A stretch of DNA of 29,854 bases from a virus. The stretch lies in the IMG/VR virus record IMGVR_UViG_3300046558_000104, positions 1 through 29,854 of that record, one strand, 5' to 3'. Of the stretch, positions 14,096 through 21,640 are shown in pieces (position 1 is the stretch's first letter; each line of letters starts with the position of its first letter). The notes under the pieces were generated by a model that was not told the origin of the DNA, did no database searches, and was given only the letters and a program-made list of their open reading frames with translations. A program made the translations under genes and the position numbers.

Positions 14096-14710
14096 TCAGT
14101 AATCGCCTAGGCCCGTGGGGGCCGGAATGGTGACGCGCCCTCCCCACTTCTCGTTGAAGTCTTGGTCCTGGAGAGCCGACACATATTGAGCGGCGCGAGC
14201 TTGGTAGCGCTGCGCGTGCTGATCTTCCATTTGGAAGAAGTCTGCCGCCAAGGTCGCGGCCGTATAGATGACCGCATTGGGAGCGGCGCGGGTCCAGAGG
14301 TTGGAGTCTTGGTCGTTCGCCAAGCGCTCCGACTGGGCGTAATAATGAAGGTGGACTTGCGTCCCCTCAGGCGGCGCGGGCTTCAAGAGCCAGCGGTCGG
14401 CCACCCGGACGAAATGGGTCGGACCCTTGCCACTGGCGCGGAGCTTCAGGAACGACGAAATGTCCGCTTGATCCAGCTCGCAATCGTCCGTGAAGATGTT
14501 GATGGTTTCGAGGTAATTCCCCGGAACTGGGATCGCATTTACGGAGCCGTCCCAGTCAGCGACCGTGATTAGCTGCTCCATGGGCCCCACGCGCAATTCG
14601 CGCTCAATGTCCGTCAGGGCGTCCGTAATGAACGTCCCGGCTAATTGGTCCGTCAGGTCCTTCCGGTTGATGAGGGCACGCAGGCGAGCCTTCTGGTCGC
14701 CAAAATTCAT
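14096..14710 (-). CDS. Head-tail adaptor, gp11-like (tail tubular protein A)
   Basis: The protein (204 aa; T7 gp11 is 196) should bind under the portal and form the upper tail tube. It begins with a helical segment ([32 protein letters not shown]), has a beta core ([14 protein letters not shown]-like, [22 protein letters not shown]) and a closing helical region ([22 protein letters not shown]). This pattern is typical of gp11-type adaptors. ATG at 14710 follows the previous stop by only a few bases. Position after the capsid gene matches T7, but the nozzle gene is not next to it here. Confidence 0.85.
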   Translation of the reverse strand: MNFGDQKARLRALINRKDLTDQLAGTFITDALTDIERELRVGPMEQLITVADWDGSVNAIPVPGNYLETINIFTDDCELDQADISSFLKLRASGKGPTHFVRVADRWLLKPAPPEGTQVHLHYYAQSERLANDQDSNLWTRAAPNAVIYTAATLAADFFQMEDQHAQRYQARAAQYVSALQDQDFNEKWGGRVTIPAPTGLGDY

Positions 14711-14713
14711 TGG

Positions 14714-15040
14714 TTATCCGTAAGTCTTGGAGGTGGTGAGAAAAGCCGTCAGGTCCTCCCGGATGAGCCGGTTGATGATGTCCTGCGGAGTGATGTTCGG
14801 GTCCCAGATGTTGAAGCCCTGGCGATACCAGTGGTCCACAACGGCGGCTGGGATAGAGGCGATCTTGACGTCATCTGGCGCAAACTTGCGGTCCTGATGG
14901 TCGCGTTCGGCACGGAGCTGGTCCAAGAATTCTGAAGGGATTTCCTGGATGGCCTCAACGTGCGCGGAGGTGACTTTCATGTGCCTATCGACCTCCATGT
15001 GGAGGCGATCGGTACTGTCGATAACTTGGGGGGTATTCAT
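14714..15040 (-). CDS. Conserved phage protein of unknown function (108 aa) between capsid and adaptor
   Basis: The protein has an N-terminal helical region and the segment FAPDDVKIASIPAAVVDHWYRQGFNIWDPN, which I recall as a recurring pattern in short proteins encoded between capsid and adaptor genes in podophages. It may take part in head completion, but this is inferred from position only. ATG at 15040 lies within GAATACCC, a motif seen at other gene starts here. The gene lies just downstream of the capsid terminator, so its level should be lower than that of capsid. Confidence 0.75.
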   Translation of the reverse strand: MNTPQVIDSTDRLHMEVDRHMKVTSAHVEAIQEIPSEFLDQLRAERDHQDRKFAPDDVKIASIPAAVVDHWYRQGFNIWDPNITPQDIINRLIREDLTAFLTTSKTYG

Positions 15041-15060
15041 GCGTCGTCGTGGTGGGGAAC

Positions 15061-15092
15061 AAAAACCCCCAGCTCCGGGAAGGAGCCGGGGG
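15061..15092 (-). terminator. Terminator directly after the major capsid gene
   Basis: An 11-base-pair stem (15082-15092 with 15066-15076, one G-U pair) with a 5-base loop is followed on the minus strand by TTTTTGTT. It lies 32 bases after the capsid stop, the place of T-phi in T7, and should keep capsid mRNA in excess over downstream tail mRNA. Confidence 0.9.
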
Positions 15093-15123
15093 CATTTAGT
15101 GGGCGCTAGGCGCCGCTCAGGTC

Positions 15124-16023
15124 TTATGCTTCGGCGAGGTCTTCGATCAGGACAGCACCCTTGAAGTTGTCGTGCTTCAGGCCGTATTCGCCCGCCAGCA
15201 TGATCTTGGTGTTGTCACCGGTCTTCGCCAGCGTCTCGCGGAACCAAGTGCGACCCTTCAGGGCCGTCTTGCGCCACATGCTCGGATCGTACAGGAGCGC
15301 GAAGCTCTTCTTGATTTCGCGGTTGATCGTCACACGCAGGGTTCCCAGCGCCGTGGTGTAGATGTCCACCTTCACGACGATCTTCGACGGGTTGATGCCG
15401 ACGTCACGGACGCGATCAGCGGTGCCCGCGAATTCCGACACGGCTTCCGCGTCAGTCGGCTTCACCATGAAGGTCTCCGCGCCGTCGCTGCCCGAGTCGA
15501 AAGCGAGACGAATGGCCGAACGCACCAGGTCTTCGCTGATGGCTACGCCAGCCGCATCGATCTTGTTGTCAGCATGGATGAGCTGCGAGGCCGAAGCGAA
15601 CCGGCGTGCGGTCGTGTCGGTGCCCAGGACCATCGCCTGATCGACGCCGACGCAAGCGCGTTCGTGGTCGAGCTTGAGGCTCTTGCCCTTCTTGACGAGC
15701 TGGCGGGCCAGTTCGTTGGCGCGGCCGTAGTGGTCGGTAGCTTCCAGCGAGCCGGACAGCTTGATCGTGCGCGACATGATCTGCGTGGTGTTCTGGCGCA
15801 TCGCCGTGGTGGTGCAGTCCTCTTCCGTCGCGTCGAAGCCTTCGACCTGGGCGTTGTCCTTGCCGCCTTCCAGTTCGTCTTCCTGCCACTGGTAGACCTT
15901 CTGCTTGACAGTCTCCTGGCCGATCGACGTGGTGAAGGGCGTCTTATGGGGCGTCAGGACGCTGATGACGTCGCTCACGTCTTCCTTCGCGCCGACGCTG
16001 GCATAGGTCTTGAAAGTTGCCAT
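15124..16023 (-). CDS. Major capsid protein, SU10/DUF5309 type
   Basis: The protein (299 aa) forms the icosahedral shell. Its N-terminal part shows the pattern of the SU10-type major capsid family (formerly DUF5309): TFKTYASVGAKEDVSDVI, TPHKTPFTTSIG, YQWQEDEL, then NAQVEGFDA. ELARQLVKKGKSLKLDHERA and the C-terminal WFRETLAKTGD follow the same family. The expected fold is HK97-like. T7 gp10 is longer and its family differs. ATG at 16023 has no strong ribosome binding site; the leader contains GAATACCC. Scaffold lies upstream and a strong terminator downstream. Confidence 0.9.
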   Translation of the reverse strand: MATFKTYASVGAKEDVSDVISVLTPHKTPFTTSIGQETVKQKVYQWQEDELEGGKDNAQVEGFDATEEDCTTTAMRQNTTQIMSRTIKLSGSLEATDHYGRANELARQLVKKGKSLKLDHERACVGVDQAMVLGTDTTARRFASASQLIHADNKIDAAGVAISEDLVRSAIRLAFDSGSDGAETFMVKPTDAEAVSEFAGTADRVRDVGINPSKIVVKVDIYTTALGTLRVTINREIKKSFALLYDPSMWRKTALKGRTWFRETLAKTGDNTKIMLAGEYGLKHDNFKGAVLIEDLAEA

Positions 16024-16090
16024 TTGGGTATTCGTTCTTCTGAAAAAGTAGGGGTATTGGTTGTTTGGTGGGGGCGAACGCTAAGGCGCG

Positions 16091-17056
16091 TTACACACCC
16101 CAACGGCCCACAAGGGCCGCGATGGCGTCGTCGTCCGACACGGCGCCTGTGGCTGCTTTCTTGGCGAAAGCACGTTGGGACTTTGCGGGCGATGGAGCGA
16201 GGGGCTCCCGGCCGGAACCCTTGCGGACAGCTTTAGGCGCCGACTTGACCTTCTGAGCCGTAGCGGTCGCCGCCTTGGTGTGCAGCAGGGCATCTTGGAT
16301 GATACGGAGGACCACAGGGCTGGTGATGCCCGCGACTTCGCTTTCAGGGAGGCCACGAGACACCGCGAACTTGCGGACCTCGTCGTCCAGCGCATCGGTC
16401 CACTCGGCACCCAGTTCCGTCCGTGCTGCTTTTGCAGCTTCCGTCCGGGCCGTGTCGCGCTTGGTGGACATGGTGGATTCAAAGTCCTTAGCGGCGCCGA
16501 TGACCTTCTGATAGCGTGAGGTCAGCCGGTTGTAGGTCTCGCGATGCCACTCGAATTCCTCCGGGTCCATGCGGCGGCTTTCCAGCAGCCAGTCGGTTCC
16601 CTTGTAGGGCTCTAGGTCCTCCAAGATGCTTTCGATCGCACCTTGCAGGGCCGCAGCGGCGCGACCGCCCACCAAGTCTGCTTCCTGACTCTTACGGGTC
16701 AGGGATGCTTCCTGCCCCGCAAGCCGCTTCAGGTTGCCTACGGTAAATTCCGTCTCCTGGCCGTCCACAGTCACGGTGACGACAGTATCGTCCGTTACAG
16801 CGGCCGGAGTTGCATCCTTAGAGGGCTCATCGTCCTCAGCGGTCTCTTCGGTTTCTTCTTCGTCGTCGGGGCTTTCATCCGCCTCTTCGTCGTCCGCGTT
16901 GCGAGCCGCATCGTCCTCTTCGTCTTCGGGCCCGTCGTCGTCGTCGGCGTCATCTGCCTGCGGCTCCCCTTTGCCCTGGAGAGAGGCGGTAAGTGCGGCA
17001 ACAGCGTCGAAATCGCTCATGCCTGTATCAGCATTGTCGTCCGTCTGGATGGACAA
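16091..17056 (-). CDS. Capsid scaffolding protein
   Basis: The protein (321 aa) has a very acidic N-terminal third (long runs of D and E at about residues 35-80), a short beta segment (VVTVTVDGQETEFTVGNLKRL), a helical, coiled-coil-like middle and a basic C-terminus (KSAPKAVRKGSGREP). This is the usual layout of podophage scaffolds, which guide capsid assembly and leave the head. It lies between portal and capsid, as in T7. The start may be TTG at 17056 or, 12 codons later, ATG at 17020; neither has a clear ribosome binding site. Confidence 0.85.
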   Translation of the reverse strand: MSIQTDDNADTGMSDFDAVAALTASLQGKGEPQADDADDDDGPEDEEDDAARNADDEEADESPDDEEETEETAEDDEPSKDATPAAVTDDTVVTVTVDGQETEFTVGNLKRLAGQEASLTRKSQEADLVGGRAAAALQGAIESILEDLEPYKGTDWLLESRRMDPEEFEWHRETYNRLTSRYQKVIGAAKDFESTMSTKRDTARTEAAKAARTELGAEWTDALDDEVRKFAVSRGLPESEVAGITSPVVLRIIQDALLHTKAATATAQKVKSAPKAVRKGSGREPLAPSPAKSQRAFAKKAATGAVSDDDAIAALVGRWGV

Positions 17057-17070
17057 GGTCTTTGGTTCTT

Positions 17071-17388
17071 TCAGTAGTCCACATCGTCGTCGGGCTCTGC
17101 CTGGACGTCTTCTGCGGTGGTGGGTCTTGTGGCATTTTCGAGCGTCGATTGGCCAAGGGCTGCGATTGTCGCCAGCTCCTCAGTGACGGCCGAAAGGCCA
17201 CGAGAAAGGTTGTAAAGGTGCTCTCTGACCTGTCGCGCTTCGGGGGCGCTGGTCAAAATCTGCTCGGCGCATTGGGCGCGGACGCGCTCGATCGCCGTTA
17301 GGAATATGGGGCTGTCGAGGAGGGTAGCGGCTGCTTCCCCCTCCTCCACGGCTTTCTCTTCCTGGTCGGTCAGGACAAGGTCTTCCAA
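17071..17388 (-). CDS. Small conserved phage protein (105 aa) after portal
   Basis: The start is TTG at 17388, supported by AAGGA five bases upstream, and the gene begins nine bases after the portal stop. The protein is helical and acidic at both ends, with the central pattern AEQILTSAPEARQVREHLYNLSRGL, which I recall in short proteins encoded beside portals of podophages. It may help portal or head assembly, but this is inferred from position. Confidence 0.75.
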   Translation of the reverse strand: MEDLVLTDQEEKAVEEGEAAATLLDSPIFLTAIERVRAQCAEQILTSAPEARQVREHLYNLSRGLSAVTEELATIAALGQSTLENATRPTTAEDVQAEPDDDVDY

Positions 17389-17396
17389 GGTTTTCC

Positions 17397-19460
17397 TTAG
17401 CTGTTTGGCGAGGCGATGGCGGTAAACTTGGTGTTGTCTTCTGGCGCCTTCATCTGTGCGTCGATAGCAAGCTCCAGCTCAGCCAAGCCGATATCGATCC
17501 GGTTCGCGGTCTCCGCGTCCTTGCGGTCGGCATCTTGCTTCTTGAGGACCATATCGTGCTGTCCGGTGATACGCTTCCATTCAGCGTCAGCGTCCTTGCG
17601 TGCCTGCTCGGCGGAAACTTGCTGCTCACGAAGAGCCATCTGCCGCTCAGCTACCTCTGTGTCCTTCTGGAGCTTTGCCAGTTCGGCTTGCTGCATCGGA
17701 TCGGGCTGCTCGGGGCCGAGGCTGCTCGGGTCTACAAGATAGTCGGAGACGTTCTTGATGCCCTTGATCGTCAGGGCGTCCCGCCACAGGTTGAACGCCT
17801 GCTGCTCGCCATACATGCGCTTCAGCTTCGGGTTCGCTGACAGGGCCTTGTCGAGGTCGGCAAGTTCCGCAACGCGCTGATCGCGCTCCCCGTACCCGAG
17901 CGTCATGTCCACGGACACATCGCGGCGGGCTCGCCACTTGGCGGGAGAGACGGGCGTAAAGGTGCCCGCCACTTCGATCATGCGCTCTTGGGTCTCATGC
18001 TCGATAGCGAGCTGGTAGACCTTCAAGTACAGTTGCGAAACGAACTGGATCGCGAAGTTTCGGGCAATGACCTTCGTTCGCGTTTGGCTGTTGCTGGTGA
18101 GCTGCTCGACCAATCCCTGGCTGTTCTGGTGGCTCAGCGCCTTCTTGTCGAGGCCTTGGGACAGGCGCGAAATGCCCGTTGTGTCCTCTCGGTCCCCGTC
18201 AACCATTGTGATCGTTTGGAGGACCAAGGGATTGATCTGCCCCATGGGTAGCGGGGCAATGCTGTCCACGACCGAACGGACGTTGACGACGCCTCCGCGC
18301 CTATTGTCGAGAAGCTCCCTGGGGTTCGCTACGCCGCCACGGGCAACTTGCCATCGGGGCTGAGTGGCCTCGACGGCCTGCTCGATGATCGCACGGGTAA
18401 GGACCGTCTTGGTGTTCGCGTGCGGAATAGTCCGCTTGGCGAAATTGTTGCCGAAGAAGGTGTGGGGGATCGGCTGCGGGATATAGGCAAGGAACGGATG
18501 CGACGAGACCTTCTGCTTGGCCAAAAGTGTCGAACCGCAATGCACCACTTTCCAAAGCTGTTGCCGCCCTGCCCCTTCCGCATCGATGCGAATGTAGCTC
18601 TCATGGACTGTCACCAATCGGCCCGCTTCGTCCACGGCGTCATCGTCGTTGAAACCTACGGAGGTTTCCTGCTCGCGCTCCAGACGCTCAGCTTCAAAGG
18701 CGAAGTCGTCGTCCCCGCCAGTGATGGAGTAGACGGTATCCTCATCGTACCCGTCGTCCACAAGGTCGCCCAATGTGCAACGGTAGCGGTGGGCAAGATA
18801 CGGGGCCTTGTCCAGCGATCGGGTCCGTCCAGTGATGACGAACTCTTCGGGCGGAAGGGGCTCTATGACGACTTGGGATACATCCGAGACGACTTCGTAT
18901 CGGCCGGAAAAGCGTGGAAGCCCGTCCGGCCCTTCAGTGACCTTCGGCCGCTCCAGGAGCTTTACGCTCTCCTGATGCAATAGCCGGATCAGGCCCTCTT
19001 GCGTCTGATCCTCGAAGAGATATTCCTGAACCTCTTCCCGCTTGTCCCAGTAGACCTTGGCGATGCCGACGCGGTTCGTCAGTGCATCATGGACGACGTC
19101 CTGAAAAACACTGAGGCCGGAATTTTGGCGGTGGATCGCAACTTCACAGTAGGCAGTCGCCTGCTTCGAGAGCGGAATGTCCTCCACGCCCTGGGGTGCG
19201 AATTGGACGATATGGCTTCCCGCGCCGAAGGTCTCCACGATTTCAGCCTTCATCGTCTCGACCGAAAGGTAGACGTCTTGGCTTTGGAACTTGGAGCCGC
19301 CTTCGCGGGTCTGCGCGGGCTTCACGCCCAGATAGTAGTCCTGGACTTCCCGCCGCTCGGCGGCGAGCGTACTGTCAACGAGGCGGGAGCCTAGGTCCGC
19401 TTTGGACCAGCACGCCTGGACGAGCTCATCGTCCGTGAGGACGCGGCGTTCTGATGTCAT
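17397..19460 (-). CDS. Portal protein
   Basis: The protein (687 aa) should form the ring at one capsid vertex through which DNA enters and leaves. It is longer than T7 gp8 (536) and near the P22 portal (725). The N-terminal region (ADLGSRLVDSTLAAERREVQDYYLGV) and FGNNFAKRTIPHANTKTVLTRAIIEQ fit P22-like portals. The last 120 residues form a helical barrel or coiled-coil stretch (TEVAERQMALREQQVSAEQ and onward). ATG at 19460 overlaps the terminase stop (ATGA), indicating coupling. The portal identity is firm from context and size; the P22-like class is my reading. Confidence 0.88.
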   Translation of the reverse strand: MTSERRVLTDDELVQACWSKADLGSRLVDSTLAAERREVQDYYLGVKPAQTREGGSKFQSQDVYLSVETMKAEIVETFGAGSHIVQFAPQGVEDIPLSKQATAYCEVAIHRQNSGLSVFQDVVHDALTNRVGIAKVYWDKREEVQEYLFEDQTQEGLIRLLHQESVKLLERPKVTEGPDGLPRFSGRYEVVSDVSQVVIEPLPPEEFVITGRTRSLDKAPYLAHRYRCTLGDLVDDGYDEDTVYSITGGDDDFAFEAERLEREQETSVGFNDDDAVDEAGRLVTVHESYIRIDAEGAGRQQLWKVVHCGSTLLAKQKVSSHPFLAYIPQPIPHTFFGNNFAKRTIPHANTKTVLTRAIIEQAVEATQPRWQVARGGVANPRELLDNRRGGVVNVRSVVDSIAPLPMGQINPLVLQTITMVDGDREDTTGISRLSQGLDKKALSHQNSQGLVEQLTSNSQTRTKVIARNFAIQFVSQLYLKVYQLAIEHETQERMIEVAGTFTPVSPAKWRARRDVSVDMTLGYGERDQRVAELADLDKALSANPKLKRMYGEQQAFNLWRDALTIKGIKNVSDYLVDPSSLGPEQPDPMQQAELAKLQKDTEVAERQMALREQQVSAEQARKDADAEWKRITGQHDMVLKKQDADRKDAETANRIDIGLAELELAIDAQMKAPEDNTKFTAIASPNS

Positions 19461-21109
19461 GCTTGCATTTCAAAATAGAAGTCGTCGGAATTTTCGACGG
19501 GGGCCCAAGAGCCCTCATGGATGTGATTGGCGATGGCCAAGGCGAAGACGCAGTCGTCATGACAGCCTACCTCGTGCTCCATCTTCCCTGACTTGGGATC
19601 GGCCACGAAGGTCATCATTTCGTCTATCGTCGTGGCGTCGTTCAGGAGGAGCGTTTCGTCCCTTACGGCCTGTCGAAGCTCGTCAATGATGAGCGGTCTG
19701 GTCTTCACGTCGGTATAGAAGCCCAGCTCCTCTTTCAGCTCGTCGTTCTGCTTGTCGTAGACTTCGCGAGTGTAGAGGTTGGGATAGGTCCGCAGCTCCC
19801 CGCCTACCATCAGCCCCTTGAAGAGCATGGTGTTTGGCAGAATGCCGTGGTTGTTGAACTCGACGGCCAGACGGCCCCAATTGAACAGCTTGCCCAAGTG
19901 GTAGAGGATGTGTGCGAAGTAGTCCGGCTCCACCCTCCCGCGCCACAGCGCCACTTGGCGCTTGAAGCGGTCGAGGACCTGAACAACGGAATAGTCGCCA
20001 TCGGCGGTCCCCTTCGACACGTCGGCACCCAAGGTGTAATCCATGAGCGGGTCGATTTCGGCGTAGAGGAATAGGCGGCCACGCGGGTCCACCTCAAACT
20101 CCTCGTCCAGCGGCATGTATTCCATGCGGTGCTTGATGTCCGGGAGTGCCTCATTGCGGGCGTTTAGCTTGGCGAGGTGGAAGACCGGGGCGCCGGAGGT
20201 CAGGAAGGCGTCTTTAGGGAACGTCGGGTACTCTTGGTTCCATAGGTCCACGCCATCCAAAGCGATCTTTCGGCGCCGGAACATAAGCTGAGCGTCGTCC
20301 AACTCCTCGTCGTATTCGTCGCGAACGACAGCGACATATTCTTCCTCGTCGGCCGTCCTCTCGAAATCGAGCGGGACGTCAGCGCGGTACTTGTCGTCCA
20401 CGAACCAGGGGAGGAAGCAGGCTAGATAGCCGGAGCTGCCATCCGCAGCGGCCTTCCATGCCTCGTAAAAGGGGCCGGACATGCCACGGGCGGTGCTTTC
20501 GATGGCCACGAAGGTATTCGGCACTTCAGGAACAGCCTGGAGAAGGCCGTTCATGATTTCTTTGGCCTTGCCTTTTGGCCACAGGCCTACCTCAGAAAGG
20601 TGGGCGACCTGGAGGGTTTCACCACGGCCAACCGTGTCGGCGCCAGCGGTGGAAATCATGTAGCCGCTGTCGAGCTTGTCGAATTTCAGCTCTTTGGCGT
20701 TCGCCCGCTCCGTGTGTGGCCTGAGGAACGCGGGCACCTCCGCATGGAAGCGCTTCGTCATGTCGAACAGCGCGGAGGTGGCCTCCGCCTTATGGGTCAC
20801 AACGATGCCCTTGGTTGCCCTGTGCTGGCTAATCCACCAGTACATGAAGCCGCCCCAGACGGTCGAAAGGCCGAGCTGGCGAGCCTTCAAGATAACCACA
20901 CGAATGCGGCCGGTCTCTTGCCACTGGCGAAGGACCATATCCAGGAAGCGGCGCTGGGCCCGGTTTAGCACGAACGGCACGATTTCTGCCGTCTTTGTCC
21001 TGATTTTCAGCGCCTTACGGGCGTAGAATTCAAAGTCGTCTAGGAGGCGCTTGCGGGTCGCTTTACGGCGTGCCTCCGCGTCCTCCCGTGTGGAAGGCGC
21101 TTTGGCCAT
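19457..21109 (-). CDS. terL: Large terminase subunit (DNA-packaging ATPase/nuclease)
   Basis: The protein (550 aa) drives DNA into the head and cuts it. The ATPase domain has a variant Walker A, KARQLGLST, at about 75-83 and a Walker B-like FVAIES near 200. The nuclease domain has LGADVSKGTADGDYSVVQVLD with the first catalytic Asp, and an acidic HDDCVFALAIANH near the C-terminus. The gene follows small terminase by 11 bases and overlaps the portal start by four. In T7 the terminase genes come after the tail genes, so this order differs. Confidence 0.93.
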   Translation of the reverse strand: MAKAPSTREDAEARRKATRKRLLDDFEFYARKALKIRTKTAEIVPFVLNRAQRRFLDMVLRQWQETGRIRVVILKARQLGLSTVWGGFMYWWISQHRATKGIVVTHKAEATSALFDMTKRFHAEVPAFLRPHTERANAKELKFDKLDSGYMISTAGADTVGRGETLQVAHLSEVGLWPKGKAKEIMNGLLQAVPEVPNTFVAIESTARGMSGPFYEAWKAAADGSSGYLACFLPWFVDDKYRADVPLDFERTADEEEYVAVVRDEYDEELDDAQLMFRRRKIALDGVDLWNQEYPTFPKDAFLTSGAPVFHLAKLNARNEALPDIKHRMEYMPLDEEFEVDPRGRLFLYAEIDPLMDYTLGADVSKGTADGDYSVVQVLDRFKRQVALWRGRVEPDYFAHILYHLGKLFNWGRLAVEFNNHGILPNTMLFKGLMVGGELRTYPNLYTREVYDKQNDELKEELGFYTDVKTRPLIIDELRQAVRDETLLLNDATTIDEMMTFVADPKSGKMEHEVGCHDDCVFALAIANHIHEGSWAPVENSDDFYFEMQA

Positions 21110-21120
21110 CGGGTAGTCTC

Positions 21121-21639
21121 TTAGTCCTCCGCCATTTCATCCAGGATGTCTTCGGCGGAACGAACGGTGTGTTCGATCTTGGTGGTGGGTTTCGCCTTCG
21201 TGAAGTCGAGCACGAGGCGGGCAGCGGCGATCTTCTCTTTGGGAGTGATCGGGCTGCGCAGGACGGTCATGGCCTCTTTTAGGGCCTCCACCGCCATGGG
21301 GTCGTCAGGGAGCTGGCCGGTGTCCGCCATCTTCTTCATGATCCTTGCGATTATGGGTTGCTGCGCGGCCTTCGCCGCTTCAAATTCTCGGGTGGACATG
21401 CCTCTCGGGATGCCCTTCCGGTTCTGCGATTTGTTGGCGCGAATTTTTGCCGAGTAAGCGGAGCGCTCCTCAGGGCTCATGTCGAGCCAGATGCTTCGCG
21501 GAGGTTTCGAGTTACTGGACCTCTTCCGCTTGGAGGGCGGAGGCGTAGCGACTGCTTCAGCCACGAAGGACTCCAAGGACGGAATGTTCTTAGAGCCCTT
21601 GGGGCGACCGCGAGGCCGCCCGGTGGGTTTCGTTGGCAT
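21121..21639 (-). CDS. terS: Probable small terminase subunit
   Basis: The protein (172 aa) starts at ATG 21639, one base after the stop of the internal protein gene (TGATATG). An N-terminal basic segment has GRPRGRPKGSKN, an AT-hook-like DNA-binding motif. The C-terminal part (PMAVEALKEAMTVLRSPIT, KIAAARLVLDFTKAKP, SAEDILDEMAED) matches the pattern of small terminases that recognise DNA and stimulate the large subunit. Its position directly before the large terminase supports this. The sequence is not close to T7 gp18. Confidence 0.75.
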   Translation of the reverse strand: MPTKPTGRPRGRPKGSKNIPSLESFVAEAVATPPPSKRKRSSNSKPPRSIWLDMSPEERSAYSAKIRANKSQNRKGIPRGMSTREFEAAKAAQQPIIARIMKKMADTGQLPDDPMAVEALKEAMTVLRSPITPKEKIAAARLVLDFTKAKPTTKIEHTVRSAEDILDEMAED

Positions 21640-21640
21640 A

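Noticed and set aside
15172-16236. Long plus-strand open frame opposite the capsid gene
   Set aside because: Antisense shadow caused by codon bias, with no start signals and no sensible protein features.
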